Source of the DNA: CAZIOH01 sp964540815
GTDB lineage: Bacteria; Myxococcota_A; Polyangia; Fen-1088
NCBI GenBank assembly: GCA_964540815.1
Contig: CAZIOH010000022.1
Span: 11,764-75,763, forward strand
DNA: 64,000 nucleotides
Direction of reading: 5' to 3'
Shown in pieces: positions 8,414 through 16,860 of this stretch; position 1 is the stretch's first letter; every line of letters starts with the position of its first letter. A program made the translations under genes and the position numbers. The notes beneath the pieces were generated by a model. That model saw nothing but the letters and a program-made list of their open reading frames with translations. It searched no databases and was not told the origin of the DNA.

Positions 8414-8959
8414 GTGGGGGTCGGGCTCGGGCTCCTCGCCGCGGGAAACCTGGCCTGCGGAACGTCCTATCGCCCGCGCTCCGACGGACAGGTGCGGCTC
8501 GTGATCCACCACGGCGCTGCCCTCTACGTGCAGGACGGGCGGGAGCTGCCGGTGGGCCCCTTCAGCGGGAACCTCCCCGGCCTGGTGGCGACCTGCCCTG
8601 CGGCGCGCGAGAACGCGCGGATCGCCCACCGGGATCTGGCCGTGGGCGCCTCCGCCTACCTGGCGGGTGCGGCCGGCCTGGTGATCGGCCTCCTGGCGCT
8701 GTCGGGTCCAGCCGGCTGGGTGGTGATCGGGGCCGGCGCCACCGTCGGAGGAACCGGCATCGGGTTCCTCGGCGCGGGACTCACCCACGCGATCGATGCG
8801 GTCAATCTCTTCAACGATGCGAGCCCTGCACGACCGTCGACCTGCGCCCAAGGCGCAGCGGGAGGGCCGGCGTGTTCGAGCCCGAGTTCGTGTTCGAGTT
8901 CGAGTTCGAGTTCGAGTGGTGCCAGAGTGTTCGCGAGCTGCGGGACCGCCAGGCGCTGA
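8414..8959 (+). CDS. Hypothetical lipoprotein with glycine-rich TM pair and Ser-rich tail
   Basis: Unrecognised protein of about 181 residues, third gene of the peptidase cluster. With the GTG at 8414 it begins with a signal-like segment (VGVGLGLLAAGNLAC) ending in a plausible lipobox cysteine. A TTG at 8315, overlapping the peptidase stop, would add 33 Arg/Pro-rich residues. The middle has two glycine-rich hydrophobic segments (LAGAAGLVIGLLALSG and GAGATVGGTGIGFLGAG). The C-terminal tail is poly-Ser encoded by a hexanucleotide repeat (8884-8916). It may be anchored in the envelope with the two genes before it. No function is proposed. Confidence 0.5.
   Translation: MGVGLGLLAAGNLACGTSYRPRSDGQVRLVIHHGAALYVQDGRELPVGPFSGNLPGLVATCPAARENARIAHRDLAVGASAYLAGAAGLVIGLLALSGPAGWVVIGAGATVGGTGIGFLGAGLTHAIDAVNLFNDASPARPSTCAQGAAGGPACSSPSSCSSSSSSSSGARVFASCGTARR
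8884..8916 (+). repeat. TTCGAG hexanucleotide microsatellite
   Basis: Four perfect TTCGAG units (8893-8916) preceded by variant units. They encode alternating Ser in the tail of the hypothetical lipoprotein. The six-base unit means slippage would change length by two residues without shifting frame. Confidence 0.8.
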
Positions 8960-9032
8960 ACGCTGCCACGCTGCGAACACGGACAGGGGGTCGCTGGCCC
9001 CGCGTCCGCCCCCGACAGTGTCCTCGATCCTC

Positions 9033-10236
9033 TCAGCCGCCGGTGGTGCCCGCGTCGGCCGCGCCGACGGGTGTGGCGCACAGCTTGAGCGCCGCGCAAA
9101 ACGCCCCGGGCGGGCACCGCAACATCGGGGCGGCCACGCAGAGCTCTCCAGCCGGACAGTCCGCGTCCTTCTGGCAGAGGACGACCTGAGGCAACGGGGC
9201 ATCGGGGACGCACTTGCAGGTGGTGGTGTCGAAATGATCTCCCTTGATGCACAGGACGTTGTCGACGCAGACCCTTCCCCCGTCACCAGCAGGAGGAGGA
9301 GGAGGAGGAGGAGGAGGCGAGCCCGCGTCCGCCGTCCCGTCCGTCACGCACTTGCAGGTGGTCCGATCGAAGTGGCTGCCCTTGACGCAGGCCACGTTCT
9401 CCACGCATGCCCGTCCGCCGTCCCCGGCTGGCGGAGGCGGAGGCGGCACCGCGGCGTCCGCCGCCCCATCCGGCACGCACTTGCAGCTCGCCCGGTCGAA
9501 GTGGTCCCCCTTGACGCAGGCCACGTTCTGCACGCACGCCCTCCCACCGTCCCCGGCCGGCGGCGGCGGCACCGCGGCGTCCACCGCTCCATCCGGCACG
9601 CACTTGCAGCTCGCCCGGTCGAAGTGGTCCCCCTTGACGCAGGNNNNNNNNNNNNNNNNNNNNNNNNNNNNNNNNNNNNNNNNNNNNNNNNNNNNNNNNN
9701 NNNNNNNNNNNNNNNNNNNNNNNNNNNNNNNNNNNNNNNNNNNCGAAGTGGTCCCCCTTGACGCAGGCCACGTTCTGCACGCACGCCCTCCCACCGTCAT
9801 CCCCGGCTGGCGGCGGCGGTGCCGCGGCATCCGCGGCCCCATCCGGTACGCACTTGCAGCTCGCCCGGTCGAAGTGATCGCCCTTGACGCAGGCGACGTT
9901 CTCCACGCACGCCTTTCCACCGTCCCCGACCGGCGGCGGAGGAGGAGGCGGCGGCACCGCGGCGTCCGCGGGCGCGTCCGGCACGCACTTGCAGGTCCTC
10001 GTGTCGAAGTGATCGCCCTTGATGCAGAGGACCTGTCGCACGCCGCACGCGCCCGGCCCTGCGGGACCGGCGCCCCCATCCGGCGAGCTGCTGCTTCCCC
10101 CTCCGCAGCCCACGGCCAAGGTCACCAAGCCAACCAGTGCGACCAAGCAGACAGGGCCAACCACGTTCGCGGCCACGGTCAATCGCGTCATCCAGCGCAT
10201 GCAAGGTTGGTGCGCCGAGCCGGCATCCGTCATCAT
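9033..10236 (-). CDS. Cys-rich tandem-repeat lipoprotein, interrupted by assembly gap
   Basis: An exported protein. After a hydrophobic signal (VALVGLVTLAVGC) ending in a lipobox-like Cys it has a Gly/Ser linker and then tandem repeats of about 40-45 residues. Each repeat has the form C-x4-C-(V/I)KGDHFD-x3-CKC-VPDG-ADA, a poly-Pro run, then GDGG. At least six copies are visible. The C-terminus has a different Cys-rich segment (CQKDADCPAGELC). The 100-N gap at 9644-9743 splits the gene in the middle of a repeat. The frames before and after the gap differ by one, which means only that the placeholder length is arbitrary. The start is either the ATG pair at 10236/10233 or the ATG at 10200. Four Cys per repeat suggest disulfide-bonded surface modules. 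Function unknown. Confidence 0.75.
9200..10053 (-). repeat. Cys-rich KGDHFD repeat array with proline linkers
   Basis: DNA repeats of about 115-135 bases. The core encodes ACVKGDHFDRASCKCVPDG and is nearly identical between copies. The proline-codon linker varies from four to nine prolines, and first and last copies are the most divergent (TRT/TTT instead of RAS). The near-identity of inner copies explains why the assembly broke here, so the real copy number is unknown. Confidence 0.85.
9644..9743. other. Assembly gap (100 N)
   Basis: Exactly 100 ambiguous bases, a conventional placeholder for a gap of unknown size. Identical repeat sequence lies on both sides, so copies have probably been collapsed or lost. 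Confidence 0.99.
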
Positions 10237-10272
10237 TTCGCATTGTTTCGCCGCCCTGCCCCGCCCCGTGCC

Positions 10273-13032
10273 TCAGAGCACGCCACGGAAGCCGATGGTG
10301 GGAACCACGTAGCGGATGGAGCTGGCGCCGATCAGCCCACCCGACTCGGTCGCCACGGTGGTGTTGATGATGTCCACGTAGAAGTCGAGCAACCAGCTGT
10401 TCCACACCGCCCGCTTGTCGAGGCGCAGATCCACGCGGAACTGGCTGTCTCCCCGCACCACGTTGGTGCCGAAGATGGTGGTGAGCGGGGTTCCAGTCTG
10501 GTACAGGACCCGGGTGCCGACCTCCCAGTTGCGCGGCAGCTCGAGGCCCGTGACCAGGTTCACGACGTGCAGCCGATCGAAGTCGAAGAGCGACCAGCCG
10601 GTGCTGGTCTGACGCTCCGACCGTGACAGGGTGTAGCTCAGCCACCCGAAGACGTGCCCCGCCTGGCGGCGCCGCAGCAGCACCTCGAGCCCGTAGCTGC
10701 GTCCGACCCGCGAGACGAACAGGTTGTTCAGGGTCTGACGCCGCGAGGCGGTCGCCAAGGTGGGAGGCAACCAGGCCGGCTGGGTCGGCTGCGCCTGCTG
10801 CACCGAGGCCGCGGTGGGGTTCACCGTCAGATCGAACAGGATCGGGTCCATGGAGTTGTAGTAGACGTTGAGATCGAGCTCGGTGGCCGCCGCCAGGCGC
10901 GCCTCGACCCCGGCGCTGTACTGGGTGGAGGCGAGGAGCCCGAGGGACAGCGACGAGGCGTCGAGCCCCGGGACCGGAAAGAACAGGCGCGGCGGCTGGT
11001 GGTAGCGTCCGACCACCCCCTTCAACCACACGCTCCCGTGCTCCGCGTCGGTCAGGCGATACCGGCCGAGCAGGCGGGGATCGAGGCTCCACTGCGTGGT
11101 GTCCCCGCTGGTCTGGTGCTCGTCGTACAGATCGCCCCGCACCCCCGGGATGAGCCGCAGCCGTTCGGTCGGCTTCCAGACCAGCTCGGCGAGCGCCCCC
11201 GACTGGCTGTAATAGCCGCTGGTCCCGAAGAACTTTGCGATGTTCATTCCGGTCTGGGAGGCGACCGTGCCGCTCGACTGGTTGTCGACCGTGTGGTCGT
11301 ACGATTCGAGGCCGAAGGTGGCGTCGAGGTTCGGCCCGAGGGCGCGGTGCACCCGGACCTGAGGGTTGACCGACCAGGTCCCGTTCCCGAGCCCGCTGTC
11401 GCCGAAGACCGAGCCCCCCCCCGCCGCCCCGCCGACCTGGGTGTCGTCGTACCCGAAGATCACCCGGTAGAGCTCCCAGTCGCTGGCGCCGCCGTGCTGG
11501 TACCGCAGGTCCAGCCGATGAAAACCGAAGCTCGCGAGGGTGGTGAGCGGCTGATCGGACGAGGTCCGCGACTTGAGATCGTCGGACGCCCCATACGCGA
11601 AGATGGTCCAGTGATGGGTCCCGCTGCCTCCGTCGAAGCGCGCCTGGTAATCCCAGTACGAGAGCGACACGTTCGGGGCCAGCAGGCTGAGCAGGATCCC
11701 CGGGTAGCCGATGCGCCCGGCCAGGGTGGCGGTCATGCCGAGCACCGGCACCGGCTGGCGCACCATGCCCCCGGCCTGGGTCAGGTTGAGGTCGAGGTCG
11801 ACCCGGTGCTCGTCCTTCCGGGCGGGTCGGGTCACGCCGTCCAGGATGCCGCCCGTGTATCCGCCGTAGGTCACCGGGAAGCCGCCAGGGTAGAAGTCCA
11901 CGTGATCGATGAACTCGGGGTGAATCACGCTCGGGCCCGCCAGCAGGTGAAACAGCAGCGGCAGCCGCACCCCGTCGAGGAGCGTCCCGGTGGCCCCCGG
12001 GCTCGAGCCCCGTACGATGGGGAGCGGCAAGAGCCCCATGGCCGAGGTGACCCCGGGCAAGAGGTTGATCACCCGGAACGGATCCCCGAACGTCCCTGGA
12101 ACCCGCCGGATCTCCGGGCCGGACAGGGTGGTGCGGGAGACCTCGGTCCGATCGGTCTCCGCCCGCACGTACGACTCGTACTGCCCGTAGCTGCGCGCCT
12201 CGATCAGGTACTTGACCCGCAGCCGCTGACTCTTCTCGAGCCGCTCGGTCTGCAGGAACTTCTCGTGCTCGGGCGCGGTCACGCGAACCTCGAGCGCCCG
12301 CTCCGAGCGCAGGGGGAGCTCGAACACCCCCGTCGCATCGGTCAGCGTGGTGTAGACCGCCCCCGACTCCTGGTCGCGCGCCGAGACCGTCGCCTGCGCG
12401 ATGGGCTGCCGCGTGCCTCGGGTGAGCACCAGCCCCACCAGCACCGCGTCCCGCTCGGGCTCGGCCGCCACCAGGGGCGCCGGCGGCACGGGCGGGGGTT
12501 CGAAGGTCTGGGTGAAGGGAATTCGCACGGCGGTCGGCCGGCCGTCGCGCAGGGCCGGATGAAACCGGAAGGCCTTGACCCCCGCGACGACGGCCGCGTC
12601 GAGGCGCGGTCCTCCCGAGCCCGTCACCACCGCCGCCGTGACCTCGCCCCGCGCATCGATGGTGAGGACCACCGTGACGGCCACCGGCTCGGCGATGGGC
12701 GGCGCGTCGGCGGGGAACCCGATGGTCGGCAAGTCCACCGCCACCGGCGGCGTCAGCAGCCCCGGGCCTCCTGCGTCGCGCGGGGCCCCGCGGTTTTCCG
12801 CATCGGCTCCCGCCAGCGCATCGGCTCCCGCCGCCCCATCGCCGCCCCCTCCGTCTCCTCGGGCTTCGAGGGCCCGCGGGGCCGCGACGCCCGCATCGGC
12901 CGCCTCCGTCGGTGCGGCCTGGACCGGCCGGGCGCCGAGCAGGCCAAGCACCAGCACCGGGAGCCACCCGACCGCGGCGACCAGGTGAGCCGCCCCGGGA
13001 GGCCGGCCACGCGTCAGCGCCAAGTCAGCCAC
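10273..13032 (-). CDS. TonB-dependent receptor with N-terminal TonB-C domain
   Basis: Outer-membrane receptor of about 919 residues. After a signal peptide (WLPVLVLGLLGARPVQA) and a Gly/Ala linker there is a periplasmic TonB-C-like domain at about residues 110-180 (VTVVLTIDARGEVTAAVV, AFRFHPALRDGRPTAVRIPF). A carboxypeptidase-regulatory-like beta-sandwich follows at about 194-260 (VLTRGTRQPIAQATVSARD), then the plug at about 295-400 (INLLPGVTSAMG, DGVRLPLLFHLLAG, YPGGFPVTYGGYTGGI) and a 22-strand-type barrel to the C-terminus. Start is probably the GTG at 13032, overlapping the previous gene's stop, with a TTG at 13023 as alternative. TonB-C is normally on the energising partner, so its presence on a receptor is unusual. 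Substrate unknown; ExbB/ExbD/TonB are encoded 3 kb away on the other arm. Confidence 0.85.
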   Translation of the reverse strand: MADLALTRGRPPGAAHLVAAVGWLPVLVLGLLGARPVQAAPTEAADAGVAAPRALEARGDGGGGDGAAGADALAGADAENRGAPRDAGGPGLLTPPVAVDLPTIGFPADAPPIAEPVAVTVVLTIDARGEVTAAVVTGSGGPRLDAAVVAGVKAFRFHPALRDGRPTAVRIPFTQTFEPPPVPPAPLVAAEPERDAVLVGLVLTRGTRQPIAQATVSARDQESGAVYTTLTDATGVFELPLRSERALEVRVTAPEHEKFLQTERLEKSQRLRVKYLIEARSYGQYESYVRAETDRTEVSRTTLSGPEIRRVPGTFGDPFRVINLLPGVTSAMGLLPLPIVRGSSPGATGTLLDGVRLPLLFHLLAGPSVIHPEFIDHVDFYPGGFPVTYGGYTGGILDGVTRPARKDEHRVDLDLNLTQAGGMVRQPVPVLGMTATLAGRIGYPGILLSLLAPNVSLSYWDYQARFDGGSGTHHWTIFAYGASDDLKSRTSSDQPLTTLASFGFHRLDLRYQHGGASDWELYRVIFGYDDTQVGGAAGGGSVFGDSGLGNGTWSVNPQVRVHRALGPNLDATFGLESYDHTVDNQSSGTVASQTGMNIAKFFGTSGYYSQSGALAELVWKPTERLRLIPGVRGDLYDEHQTSGDTTQWSLDPRLLGRYRLTDAEHGSVWLKGVVGRYHQPPRLFFPVPGLDASSLSLGLLASTQYSAGVEARLAAATELDLNVYYNSMDPILFDLTVNPTAASVQQAQPTQPAWLPPTLATASRRQTLNNLFVSRVGRSYGLEVLLRRRQAGHVFGWLSYTLSRSERQTSTGWSLFDFDRLHVVNLVTGLELPRNWEVGTRVLYQTGTPLTTIFGTNVVRGDSQFRVDLRLDKRAVWNSWLLDFYVDIINTTVATESGGLIGASSIRYVVPTIGFRGVL

Positions 13033-13862
13033 CAGCCGAGGTCGAGGGCGACCTGTTGCCACCACTGCGACAGGACCACGGGCTGGCCCGTCTCGTCGTC
13101 GACGCGTCCGAAGGTGGCCTGACAGCGGGTCCACTGTCCGAGCCCCTCGACGAACGGACCGGTCGCGAAGAGCGGCCCCACGACGAACAGGTACTCCGTC
13201 CGCACCACCGCGGTGAGCGCCGAGCCGGTGCAGCTCTGCAAGCGTTCGCCGGAGGTCAGGTCCCGACTGATGGTCACCGTCGGCCCCTGCAACCCACCGG
13301 TGGGCGCGCTGGGATCGCTGACCGAGAGCCCGCCGTACCCGACGCCCGCGCTGATCCCGAGCTGTCGCCACGGGAAGAACGTCGGCTCGAGCGTGGCGCT
13401 CCAGCGCAGCCCGCCGGGTCCGGTCCCGTACGCGAGCGCGATGCCGAGCGCCCAGTGCGCGTCGATCCGGACGCTCGGGCGCAAGAGCGCCGCCTTGCTC
13501 GAGAAGGAGAGGGCCGGCCCGAGCCCGTGCAGGCTGCCCATCTCGTAGCCGAGCTGGACCCGGACCCCTGAGCTCGCCCAGGCGTCGCGGTCCGCCTGGG
13601 TGGGCAGCCCGACCCGGACGTTGTCGGTCTGGGCCAGGGCCACCCGCTCCTTCTCGTCGATGACGTGAACGGGCGGCGTCGGGGCCGGGCCGGACGGGGG
13701 CTCCCCCGGCGTACCGGAGCCGCTGGCGGGCGCGTCCGCCGCCAACGCGCTCGCCGGCATCGCCAGCGCCAGCGCAAGCGCCAGCATCGCCGCCAGCCGC
13801 AAGCCGAGCCTCCGGATCCGCGCGCCGCGCCACCCGATCCGCGGGGTCATGGTCATGGTCAT
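13014..13862 (-). CDS. Exported outer-membrane-type protein, unknown
   Basis: A 282-residue protein with an Arg-rich n-region and a long signal peptide (AAMLALALALAMPASALA). The remainder alternates hydrophobic and polar residues with aromatic ends (FFVVGPLFATGPFV-like strands, final LDLGWWLTWR), as in beta-barrel proteins. The ATG at 13862 overlaps the upstream stop as ATGA, so translation is coupled. Two further in-frame ATGs lie in a GGTCAT hexamer repeat (MTMTMT N-terminus). The stop overlaps the receptor start. Not recognised as a named family; it probably serves in the same envelope system as the receptor. Confidence 0.65.
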   Translation of the reverse strand: MTMTMTPRIGWRGARIRRLGLRLAAMLALALALAMPASALAADAPASGSGTPGEPPSGPAPTPPVHVIDEKERVALAQTDNVRVGLPTQADRDAWASSGVRVQLGYEMGSLHGLGPALSFSSKAALLRPSVRIDAHWALGIALAYGTGPGGLRWSATLEPTFFPWRQLGISAGVGYGGLSVSDPSAPTGGLQGPTVTISRDLTSGERLQSCTGSALTAVVRTEYLFVVGPLFATGPFVEGLGQWTRCQATFGRVDDETGQPVVLSQWWQQVALDLGWWLTWR

Positions 13863-14929
13863 GGTGCTGGACACGGCCACCACGAGGGAGGTGGCTCGAC
13901 GAAGTCCGAGCCAGGGGTGGCGCAGCCGGGATCGAGGGCGCAATGCAGGGTGTAGCTGCGCAGCGAACTGCAGATGCGGCCATCGCCGGTGAACAGCCGG
14001 GCCATCACGGTGTTGTCGCTCGAGCACCAGATCCCATCACCCTGGTGGATCGGTGAGTCGAAGGGCAACCGGCGAAAGGAAGCATCGGCGAGCTGCACCG
14101 GACGGCAGATCATCCCGAGCCCCTCCGCGGCGGAGATCGGCGCCACGGTCAGGCGGAGGTCGGGGCTGGCGACGGTGCACGCCTCGGGTGGCGGCAAAGG
14201 GTCCGAGCGGGAGGGCACGCCGAGGATCGAGAACCCAGGCGGCGGCACGTCGACGTTGGGGGGATCGGGCCCGGTCCAGGCGCAGGCCGGGTAGAAATTG
14301 GATGGGCTCACGAAGCCACCCTCGCGAAACACGATTCGCTGTTGTGGAGCGTTCAAGGACCAGAAGGTCGCGCCCACGATGCGGTCCGAGGAGGTGGCGG
14401 CCGTCGGTGCCCCGAGATCGGGGCCCTGGCCACCGACGACGGGGGTCGGAAAGGACGGCTGCCCGTCTCCGTCGAGATCTTCCACCACGATGAGGGAGCC
14501 GTAGGAGATGCGCGTGACCGCGTCCCCCACCGAGAGACTGGCCTTGGGCAACGACAGCAGGGTCACGTCGAAGTCGCCGCTCGCGTCGATGGGCACCCCG
14601 GAGCCCACCTCTCCATCGAACACCCCGTAGGGATCGGCGCACTCGGATTCGAGCCCGGTCGGAGGCGTCGGCAGACACACCGGGTTCACCGCGGCCACCG
14701 CGGCCCAGACGAGCGCGCCGATCAGCGGCGCCTCGGGCGGCGGATCGAGGCTGGCGAGGTCGACGTGACCGTGAAAGGTCACGATGGGGACGCTGGCCAC
14801 GCCGAGGTCGTGAACCCGACCACACCCCCCGCCGCCGAGCGCAAGCGCGCATCCCAGCACCTGCGCCAGCGTCGGCGCCGGCGTCGATCTTCGGGCCGAG
14901 GGTGCGCGGCCCCGGCCCTCAGAACTCAT
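13859..14929 (-). CDS. Hypothetical lipoprotein
   Basis: A 356-residue protein with a signal region (LAQVLGCALALGGGGC) whose last Cys is a plausible lipidation site. It is secreted or periplasm-facing, Pro/Asp-rich and has scattered cysteines (NPVCLPTPP, ESECADPYG, DGIWCSSDN). One segment, VVEDLDGDGQPSFP, resembles a calcium-binding Asp loop. No family recognised. The ATG at 14929 overlaps the preceding outer-membrane-type gene by 11 bases, and its own stop overlaps the next start, so it sits in the middle of a tightly coupled operon. Confidence 0.65.
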   Translation of the reverse strand: MSSEGRGRAPSARRSTPAPTLAQVLGCALALGGGGCGRVHDLGVASVPIVTFHGHVDLASLDPPPEAPLIGALVWAAVAAVNPVCLPTPPTGLESECADPYGVFDGEVGSGVPIDASGDFDVTLLSLPKASLSVGDAVTRISYGSLIVVEDLDGDGQPSFPTPVVGGQGPDLGAPTAATSSDRIVGATFWSLNAPQQRIVFREGGFVSPSNFYPACAWTGPDPPNVDVPPPGFSILGVPSRSDPLPPPEACTVASPDLRLTVAPISAAEGLGMICRPVQLADASFRRLPFDSPIHQGDGIWCSSDNTVMARLFTGDGRICSSLRSYTLHCALDPGCATPGSDFVEPPPSWWPCPAP

Positions 14930-15539
14930 AGGAGATGCCCAGCTTGCTCGCGGCGCCGAGCCGCCAGGAGGCGCCGGCGGCCGCGAGACCGATCCTCGAG
15001 ACGACGGGCCCTCCCGAGATCCTGGCGCGGAGCGCCCCGCGAAGGCGCAGGGCCACCCCCACCTCGGCGAACCCGAGCGGCCCGAGCCCGAAGGAGGTCT
15101 CGGTCCCACCGCCGAGCTCGGCCATCTGGATGCGCTCGAGCTGGTGGCGACCAAGGACCTCCTCGAGGCCGAGCAAGCCGCCACCGGCCTCGGCCCACAG
15201 CTTTCCCACCCCGAGCTCGGTCTCGATCCCGAGGCCGAGCGCGAGCGCCATCTGCCGGTGATCGATGGTCCAGGACGGGTTGGCGCCCGAGGCGGATGCC
15301 ACCGCGAGCTGTCCCGCGACGAACCAAGGGCCCTGCCAGAGCCGCCGCGTCACCTCGCCCGCCGCGCCGATCGCCAGGCCCGGCAACACCGCGGGCGTCC
15401 CCGAGACCACGGCCACTCCCACCTCCCAGCGCGGCGGACCAGGGTCGGTCGCCGCAACGCTGGCGACGTTCGCGTCGGCGTTGGCCACGGGAGCCGCCGG
15501 CGCGGAGACTGCGACGAGCAGCATGGGCAGGAGCAACAT
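14919..15539 (-). CDS. Exported outer-membrane-type protein, first gene of leftward arm
   Basis: A 206-residue protein with a clear signal peptide (MLLLPMLLVAVSAPAA). Its mature part is a run of amphipathic strands (WFVAGQLAVASASG, GGTETSFGLGPLGFAEVG) ending in ISYEF. The terminal Phe and alternating pattern are those of small outer-membrane beta-barrels. The ATG at 15539 is preferred; the frame is open much further upstream but would cross the divergent exbB promoter region. It is the promoter-proximal gene of the leftward envelope operon. Specific function unknown. Confidence 0.65.
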   Translation of the reverse strand: MLLLPMLLVAVSAPAAPVANADANVASVAATDPGPPRWEVGVAVVSGTPAVLPGLAIGAAGEVTRRLWQGPWFVAGQLAVASASGANPSWTIDHRQMALALGLGIETELGVGKLWAEAGGGLLGLEEVLGRHQLERIQMAELGGGTETSFGLGPLGFAEVGVALRLRGALRARISGGPVVSRIGLAAAGASWRLGAASKLGISYEF

Positions 15540-15578
15540 GATTTCCGCGCCTGCGCCAGTATAAGCATGCGATCGACG

Positions 15579-15608
15579 TTGTTGCACCACCTGGTCATGA
15601 CCTATAAC
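15579..15608 (+). promoter_or_regulatory. Candidate sigma70-like promoter for exbBD-tonB
   Basis: TTGTTG (15579-15584) and TATAAC (15603-15608) are separated by 18 bases. An overlapping TTGCAC-15-TATAAC reading is also possible. It points toward exbB and lies just before the palindrome at 15613-15629. Consensus matches alone are weak evidence in a GC-rich genome. Confidence 0.35.
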
Positions 15609-15612
15609 GAAA

Positions 15613-15629
15613 GCTCTCCGTCGGAGAGC
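15613..15629. promoter_or_regulatory. 17-bp palindrome, candidate operator between the divergent arms
   Basis: GCTCTCCG, one central T, CGGAGAGC: a perfect 8+1+8 inverted repeat. It starts five bases after the candidate -10 box, where a repressor would block transcription of exbB. It could also act on the leftward operon, whose start codon is 74 bases away. It does not look like a Fur or LexA box. Confidence 0.5.
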
Positions 15630-15722
15630 ACCGAGCACCAGCAGGGACTCGCGTGGAACACGTGACGGTCGCCACCAATCGCACGTCGCGCGCACGTCGC
15701 GATGGACACTCGAAGGGAAAGC

Positions 15723-16415
15723 ATGATGATCCAGCACAGCGCCACCATCGTCGATCGGCTGGGCGAAGCGTTTCGCGGCATGGGGGCCGGCTGGGTGATG
15801 TGGCTGCTGCTCTCGCTCTCGGTGGTGTCGATCGCGGTGATGATCGAGCGCACGATCTTCTTTTCGCGCCACTCCTTCGGGAACATCGACGGCCTCATGC
15901 GGGCGCTCGCCGACGGCGATCTCGAGGGAGCCGTCAAGATGGTGGGAGAGCGCCGCGGGCTCGAGGCCGAGGTCCTGCGCCAGGCGGTGCGCACGGCCCC
16001 CCGGGGCGCCGATGCGGTGGGGGAGATGGTCGAGGCCACCATCGGGCGCGAGCGGCTGCACTACGAGCGATTCCTGTCGTACCTGGGGACCCTCGGGAAC
16101 AACGCCCCCTTCATCGGGCTCTTCGGCACCGTCCTCGGCATCGTGGAGGCCTTCGCGGCCCTGGCGACCGACGCCAAGGCCGGGGCGGTGTCCCAGGGCG
16201 CCGCCAACATCATGTCGGGCGTGTCCGAGGCGCTGGTCGCGACCGCGGTGGGCCTGCTGGTCGCGCTGCCGGCGGTGGCGGTCTACAACATCTTCGGCCG
16301 CTGGCTGCGGACCATCGTGGCCCGCAGCGAGTGCATCGGGCACGCCCTCGCCAGCCACCTCAAGTCGGTCTTTCCGGAATCGGGCGCCGCGCGCTCGTCC
16401 ACCGGCCCGGTCTGA
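15723..16415 (+). CDS. exbB: ExbB/TolQ/MotA family proton channel
   Basis: Inner-membrane proton-channel subunit that, with ExbD, energises TonB. The protein is 230 residues. A first TM helix lies at about residues 22-42 (MWLLLSLSVVSIAVMIER). Two more are in the conserved C-terminal block: LGNNAPFIGLFGTVLGIVEAF and VATAVGLLVALPAVAVYNIF. The highly conserved GLFGTV motif and the Ala-rich MSGVSEALVATAVGL segment are present. ATG at 15723 is chosen because of the GAAGGGAAA ribosome site; an ATG at 15702 is in frame. exbD follows within 15 bases. Confidence 0.93.
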   Translation: MMIQHSATIVDRLGEAFRGMGAGWVMWLLLSLSVVSIAVMIERTIFFSRHSFGNIDGLMRALADGDLEGAVKMVGERRGLEAEVLRQAVRTAPRGADAVGEMVEATIGRERLHYERFLSYLGTLGNNAPFIGLFGTVLGIVEAFAALATDAKAGAVSQGAANIMSGVSEALVATAVGLLVALPAVAVYNIFGRWLRTIVARSECIGHALASHLKSVFPESGAARSSTGPV

Positions 16416-16421
16416 AGGGAG
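16415..16421 (+). promoter_or_regulatory. Ribosome binding site for TTG-initiated exbD
   Basis: AAGGGAG overlapping the exbB stop codon, seven bases before the TTG at 16429. No ATG or GTG at the right place encodes the conserved ExbD N-terminus, so this site decides the rare TTG start. Confidence 0.6.
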
Positions 16422-16428
16422 CGACATC

Positions 16429-16860
16429 TTGGCCTCGAGCTCGAGCAACGACGAATTCCAGATCACCAACATCAATGTCACGCCGCTCGTCGACATCATG
16501 CTGGTCCTGCTCATCATCTTCCTCGTCACCGCCACGTACATCGTGAAGGAGGCCGTCCCCATCGATCTACCCAAGGCCGCCTCGGTCGGCGAGAGCACCC
16601 CGCACACCCTGCAGCTCGTGATCACCAAGGCCGGGATCACCTACGTCGATGGGAAGCCGCTGGGCGACGCCGAGGTCGCGCAAAGACTGCGCGTGACCGC
16701 GGCAGGCAAGCCGGGCGATCTGCAGGTGGTCATCAGCGCCGACCGCGACACCCGCCACGGGGCGGTCGTCCACGCGCTCGATCTCCTGCGCGCCGAGGGC
16801 GTCACCAAGTTCGCCATCCAGGTCGAGAGAAGCAGCGACCCGGCCGCAGCCGCGCCGTGA
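16429..16860 (+). CDS. exbD: ExbD/TolR family energy transducer
   Basis: A 143-residue partner of ExbB. The conserved N-terminal motif ITNINVTPLVDIMLVLLIIF contains the membrane-embedded Asp that carries protons. A periplasmic domain follows (LQLVITKAGITYVDG, VVISADRDTRHGAVVHALDL). It uses a TTG start at 16429 supported by an AAGGGAG ribosome site. The stop overlaps the next gene's GTG as GTGA. Part of the exbB-exbD-tonB operon. Confidence 0.93.
   Translation: MASSSSNDEFQITNINVTPLVDIMLVLLIIFLVTATYIVKEAVPIDLPKAASVGESTPHTLQLVITKAGITYVDGKPLGDAEVAQRLRVTAAGKPGDLQVVISADRDTRHGAVVHALDLLRAEGVTKFAIQVERSSDPAAAAP

Noticed and set aside
9033..10236. Frameshift or pseudogene in the Cys-rich repeat gene
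   Set aside because: The frame change coincides exactly with the 100-N placeholder, so it carries no information on the true frame.
9797..12967. A 1056-residue open frame antisense to the TonB-dependent receptor
   Set aside because: Pro/Arg/Gly-rich composition with no motifs, and it is the shadow of a gene with clear domains on another frame of the same strand. Long spurious frames are expected at this GC content.
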